Assembly: GCF_001874525.1 (NCBI RefSeq)
Contig: NZ_LKAQ01000004.1
Span: 2,508,730-2,572,729 of the forward strand
DNA: 64,000 bases
Source of the DNA: Pseudodesulfovibrio hydrargyri
Lineage (GTDB): Bacteria; Desulfobacterota; Desulfovibrionia; Desulfovibrionales; Desulfovibrionaceae
Direction of reading: 5' to 3'
Notes under the pieces: model-generated
Told to the model about the DNA's origin: nothing
Seen by the model: the letters and a program-made list of their open reading frames with translations, nothing else
Databases searched by the model: none
Position numbers and translations under genes: made by a program
Shown here: positions 61,719 through 64,000 of the stretch, piece after piece
Layout of the letters: the number at the start of each line of letters is the position of its first letter
Numbering within the stretch: position 1 is the stretch's first letter

Positions 61719-63049
61719 TTCAGCGCACCTCGCAGCATCTCGGCGAATATGCCGATCTGTTCTTCGCTGGTCTTTTCCGTGCAGGCCACCAGCAGGCCGT
61801 TTTCCAATCCGTCGAAGTACCGGCCCAGCGGGAAGCCGGGCACGAAGCCGCGTTCGGTCAGCTTGGCGATGACCTCGAAGGCGTTGACAGGCAGGGTCAC
61901 GGCGAACTCGTTGCCGAACGCGCCCTTGGTCAGCATGTCCACGCCCGGAATGCTGGTCAGCCTCTCGGCGCAGATGTGGGCGCGTTCCACCGACACCCGG
62001 GCCGCGCGCTTGATGCCGAGCTCGCCCAGGGCGCACATGTGGACCAATGCGCGCAGGGCGCACAGGGACTGGTTGGAGCAGATGTTGGACGTGGCCTTCT
62101 GGCGGCGGATGTGCTGCTCCCTGGCCTGGAGGGTGAGCACGTAGCCGGTGCGGCCCTCGGTGTCCGTGGTCCGGCCCACGATGCGGCCGGGCATCTGGCG
62201 GATCATGGCCTTGGTGCAGGTCATGATCCCGAGGTACGGGCCGCCGAAGGACAGGGGCAGGCCCAGGGACTGGCCCTCGGCCACGGCGATGTCCGCGCCC
62301 ATGGCCCCCGGCGTCTTGAGCAGGGCCTGGAGCACGGGATAGGCGGACACGACGGACACGGCCTTGACCTTGGCGGCCGCGGCGAACAGTTCGGTGAAGT
62401 CGTTGATGGAGCCGAAGAAGTTCGGGTTCTGGACCAGCACGGCGGCGATGGAGTCGTCCAGCGCGGCCTTGAGGCCTTCGACGTCGGTCCGGCCGTCCTT
62501 GTGGGGTACGGTGACGAACTCGAGGTCCAGGTTGGAGGTGTAGGAGCCGAGCATGACCCGGTAGATGGGGTTGAGCGCTTCGGAGACCACGATCTTGCGG
62601 CGTTTGGTCTTGCGCACGGCCATCATCAGGGCCTCGTACAGGGCGGTGCCGCCGTCGTAGACCGAGGCGTTGGCGCACTCCATGCCCAGCAGCCGGGTCA
62701 CGGCGGTCTGGTACTCGAAGATGGCCTGCAGGGTGCCCTGGGAGGCCTCGGGTTGGTAGGGGGTGTAGGCGGTGTAGAATTCGCCGCGCATGGTCAGGGC
62801 GTCCACGGCGGCGGGAATGTAATGGTCGTAGAAGCCCGCGCCCAGGAAACTGACGCTGTTGGTGGCGTTCTTGGCGGCCAACCCCTCGAGCTTGGAGAGG
62901 ACCTCCATTTCACTCAGCCCGTCGGGGATGTCGAAACTCTTGGGGCGCATGTCCTGGGTGATCTCGGCAAAGAGATCCTCCACGGAGCCCACGCCGATGG
63001 CGGCGAGCATCTCGCGCACTTCGTCTTCGGTATGCGGTACAAACGGCAT
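61715..63049 (-). CDS. gcvPA: Glycine decarboxylase subunit 1 (P-protein alpha)
   Basis: 444 residues. N-terminal MPFVPHTEDEVREMLAAIGVGSVEDLF, then FLGAGFYDHYIPAAVDALTMRGEFYTAYTPYQPEASQGTLQAIFEYQTAVTRLLGME, both hallmarks of GcvPA, and FGGPYLGIMTC in the PLP domain. Pairs with GcvPB. AGGTTCC site. A terminator-like hairpin lies between gcvH and this gene. Confidence 0.96.
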   Translation of the reverse strand: MPFVPHTEDEVREMLAAIGVGSVEDLFAEITQDMRPKSFDIPDGLSEMEVLSKLEGLAAKNATNSVSFLGAGFYDHYIPAAVDALTMRGEFYTAYTPYQPEASQGTLQAIFEYQTAVTRLLGMECANASVYDGGTALYEALMMAVRKTKRRKIVVSEALNPIYRVMLGSYTSNLDLEFVTVPHKDGRTDVEGLKAALDDSIAAVLVQNPNFFGSINDFTELFAAAAKVKAVSVVSAYPVLQALLKTPGAMGADIAVAEGQSLGLPLSFGGPYLGIMTCTKAMIRQMPGRIVGRTTDTEGRTGYVLTLQAREQHIRRQKATSNICSNQSLCALRALVHMCALGELGIKRAARVSVERAHICAERLTSIPGVDMLTKGAFGNEFAVTLPVNAFEVIAKLTERGFVPGFPLGRYFDGLENGLLVACTEKTSEEQIGIFAEMLRGALK

Positions 63050-63079
63050 GATGGAACCTGCTGGTTTATTGGGGGAAAG

Positions 63080-63110
63080 AAAAAGGGCCGAGACGTGTGC
63101 CCCGGCCCTG
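63080..63110 (-). terminator. Terminator or attenuator between gcvH and gcvPA
   Basis: The stem AGGGCCG/CGGCCCT with a 12-base loop is followed on the minus strand by TTTTTCTTT. It would lower gcvP expression relative to gcvH. Confidence 0.7.
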
Positions 63111-63122
63111 TCAGCGTCGTTG

Positions 63123-63503
63123 CTAGTGGGCCTCGGATTCGACCACCGCGGCGTAGGCTTCGGCGTCCAGCAGTCCCTCGGGATCGCCCTTGATCCGGAA
63201 CTTGAGCAGCCAGCCCGAGCCGTACGGCTCCTCGTTGACCTTTTCAGGGGCGTCCTCGAGTTCGGTATTGACCTCGATGACTTCGCCGGTCACCGGGGCG
63301 TATATCTCGCTGGCCGCCTTGACGGATTCGACGGAACCCATCTCCGCGCCCGCCTCGAAGGTGTCGCCCACCTCGGGCAGCTCCACGAAGGTCAGGTCGC
63401 CCAGCTGCTCCTGGGCGAAGTGGGTGATGCCCACCGTGGCGACGTCGCCTTCGACCATGACCCATTCGTGGGTGTTCGCATACAAAAGATCTTCGGGAAT
63501 CAT
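63123..63503 (-). CDS. gcvH: Glycine cleavage system H protein
   Basis: 126 residues, AAGGAGAG before the ATG. Carries the lipoyl lysine K62 in [15 protein letters not shown], the beta-barrel [33 protein letters not shown], and ends in [20 protein letters not shown]. Shuttles the aminomethyl group between P and T proteins. First gene of the gcv group. GcvT is not found in the window. Confidence 0.97.
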   Translation of the reverse strand: MIPEDLLYANTHEWVMVEGDVATVGITHFAQEQLGDLTFVELPEVGDTFEAGAEMGSVESVKAASEIYAPVTGEVIEVNTELEDAPEKVNEEPYGSGWLLKFRIKGDPEGLLDAEAYAAVVESEAH

Positions 63504-63811
63504 ATCTCTCTCCTTAGATTCAAAAGGGGTATTTCCAAGTGTGTGATCGCCAGACTATTAGCATGGGATTATTTTGTTGGAAACAGTAAAAATAATGACA
63601 CTTCCAAGCTTTTTGTCCGTTTTCGCCGAGGAATGCGCGAATCCGCCAAAAAGCTGACGAACAGACTTCGGCGGCGGACAAAATAGCTCCGTGTTTCCGG
63701 ACGATTGAGCGCGAAGACGTGTTCAATATAGTCATATTTGTTTTATTGTGGTGGTGTAGAAAGTATTACGACGGTGGTTGACCATGGCACGAAGCAGGGG
63801 TATCCTGGCCG
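63504..63811. other. Divergent intergenic region with a long stem-loop
   Basis: About 300 bp between gcvH and the methyltransferase gene. It holds an imperfect inverted repeat at 63607-63688 (outer TTTTGTCCG/CGGACAAAA, inner CGCCGA/TCGGCG). No glycine-riboswitch core was recognised. The AT-rich part at 63720-63770 probably holds promoters. Confidence 0.4.
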
Positions 63812-64000
63812 ATGCGTATGAGCGTTGCACCGTCGAAATCCGGCCTGTCAGAGCCCTTTGCCGCACCCGATCCCGGCTCCCGCGTGGAGGTCGAGGTCGG
63901 GGGGCGCGTCTGGCTGCTCGACCGGGCCGCGGACATGGAGGCGCTGTGGGACGCCATGGACGACGAGGATCTGGACGAGGACGAGCGGCTGCCGTACTGG
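63812..64000 (+). CDS. Class I SAM-dependent methyltransferase, N-terminal part (3' partial)
   Basis: Read from ATG at 63812 (or 63818); open to the window end, 63 codons visible. It has an early strand VEVEVGGRVWLLDRAADMEALWDAM, then DEDLDEDERLPYW, which is the start of the LPYWAELWPAS-like motif of the methyltransferase-16/ETFB-lysine-methyltransferase-like family. The SAM-binding core lies beyond the window. AGGGG lies 12 bases upstream. Assignment rests on this one motif. Confidence 0.6.
   Translation, partial: MRMSVAPSKSGLSEPFAAPDPGSRVEVEVGGRVWLLDRAADMEALWDAMDDEDLDEDERLPYW

Noticed and set aside
63504..63760. Glycine riboswitch upstream of gcvH
   Set aside because: The conserved core sequences of the glycine aptamer could not be found on the minus strand.

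Overview
The window looks like chromosomal DNA from a high-GC sulfate-reducing deltaproteobacterium of the Desulfovibrio/Pseudodesulfovibrio type. The pointers are the siroheme-dependent (Ahb) heme pathway, a SulP-type anion transporter followed by a phosphorelay, ThyX, split GcvPA/GcvPB glycine decarboxylase, an L-cysteine desulfidase and several ferredoxin-type proteins. Genus is inferred from gene content only; no rRNA or tRNA gene was recognised.

Layout. 1-4.8 kb: the 3' end of a SulP transporter gene, then a dense plus-strand signalling block (kinase-like/receiver fusion, membrane histidine kinase, receiver, histidine-kinase-like protein with no recognisable ATP site, receiver). 4.8-9.3 kb: GNAT acetyltransferase, ABC-F ATPase, rpe, a periplasmic binding protein and a small membrane protein. 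9.3-13.6 kb: heme synthesis from siroheme (ahbC, hemB, ahbD, ahbA). 13.7-16.6 kb: envelope proteins. 16.7-24.5 kb: glycosyltransferases around fliS, fliD and flagellin, consistent with flagellar filament assembly and glycosylation. 24.5-27.9 kb: an AsmA-like protein, a Zn-PLC-like protein, a kinase-like protein and thyX. 27.9-29.9 kb: an AT-rich putative oriC and dnaA. 30.2-32.4 kb: a low-molecular-weight phosphatase/arsenate reductase and an orphan HyuB. 32.4-40.3 kb: the classic rpsB-tsf-pyrH-frr-uppS-cdsA-dxr-rseP-tsaB cluster. 40.4-43.7 kb: an AT-rich TPR membrane protein, then a ParB-like protein coupled to a spore-photoproduct-lyase-like radical SAM protein. 44-48.8 kb: an EF-G paralogue, then an overlapping trio (NifB-like radical SAM, Tat-exported ModA-like binding protein, NapH-like ferredoxin). 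49-52.5 kb: plsC, RNase J, a lipoprotein and an unknown protein. 52.9-58.2 kb: a cysteine desulfidase operon, ClC channel, rhodanese and a two-cluster ferredoxin. 58.5-63.5 kb: glycine cleavage genes gcvH, gcvPA, gcvPB and lpd, then a YhcH protein; gcvT is not present. The window ends inside a methyltransferase gene.

The most unusual signals are: (i) a five-copy intergenic element of about 80-120 bp whose two hairpins differ in sequence between copies while keeping base pairing, four of the copies arranged as two convergent pairs; (ii) the NifB-like/ModA-like/NapH-like overlapping trio with no ABC permease; (iii) the ParB-like plus photoproduct-lyase-like pair; and (iv) the SulP-linked phosphorelay with a cytidylate-kinase-like receiver protein and a degenerate kinase.
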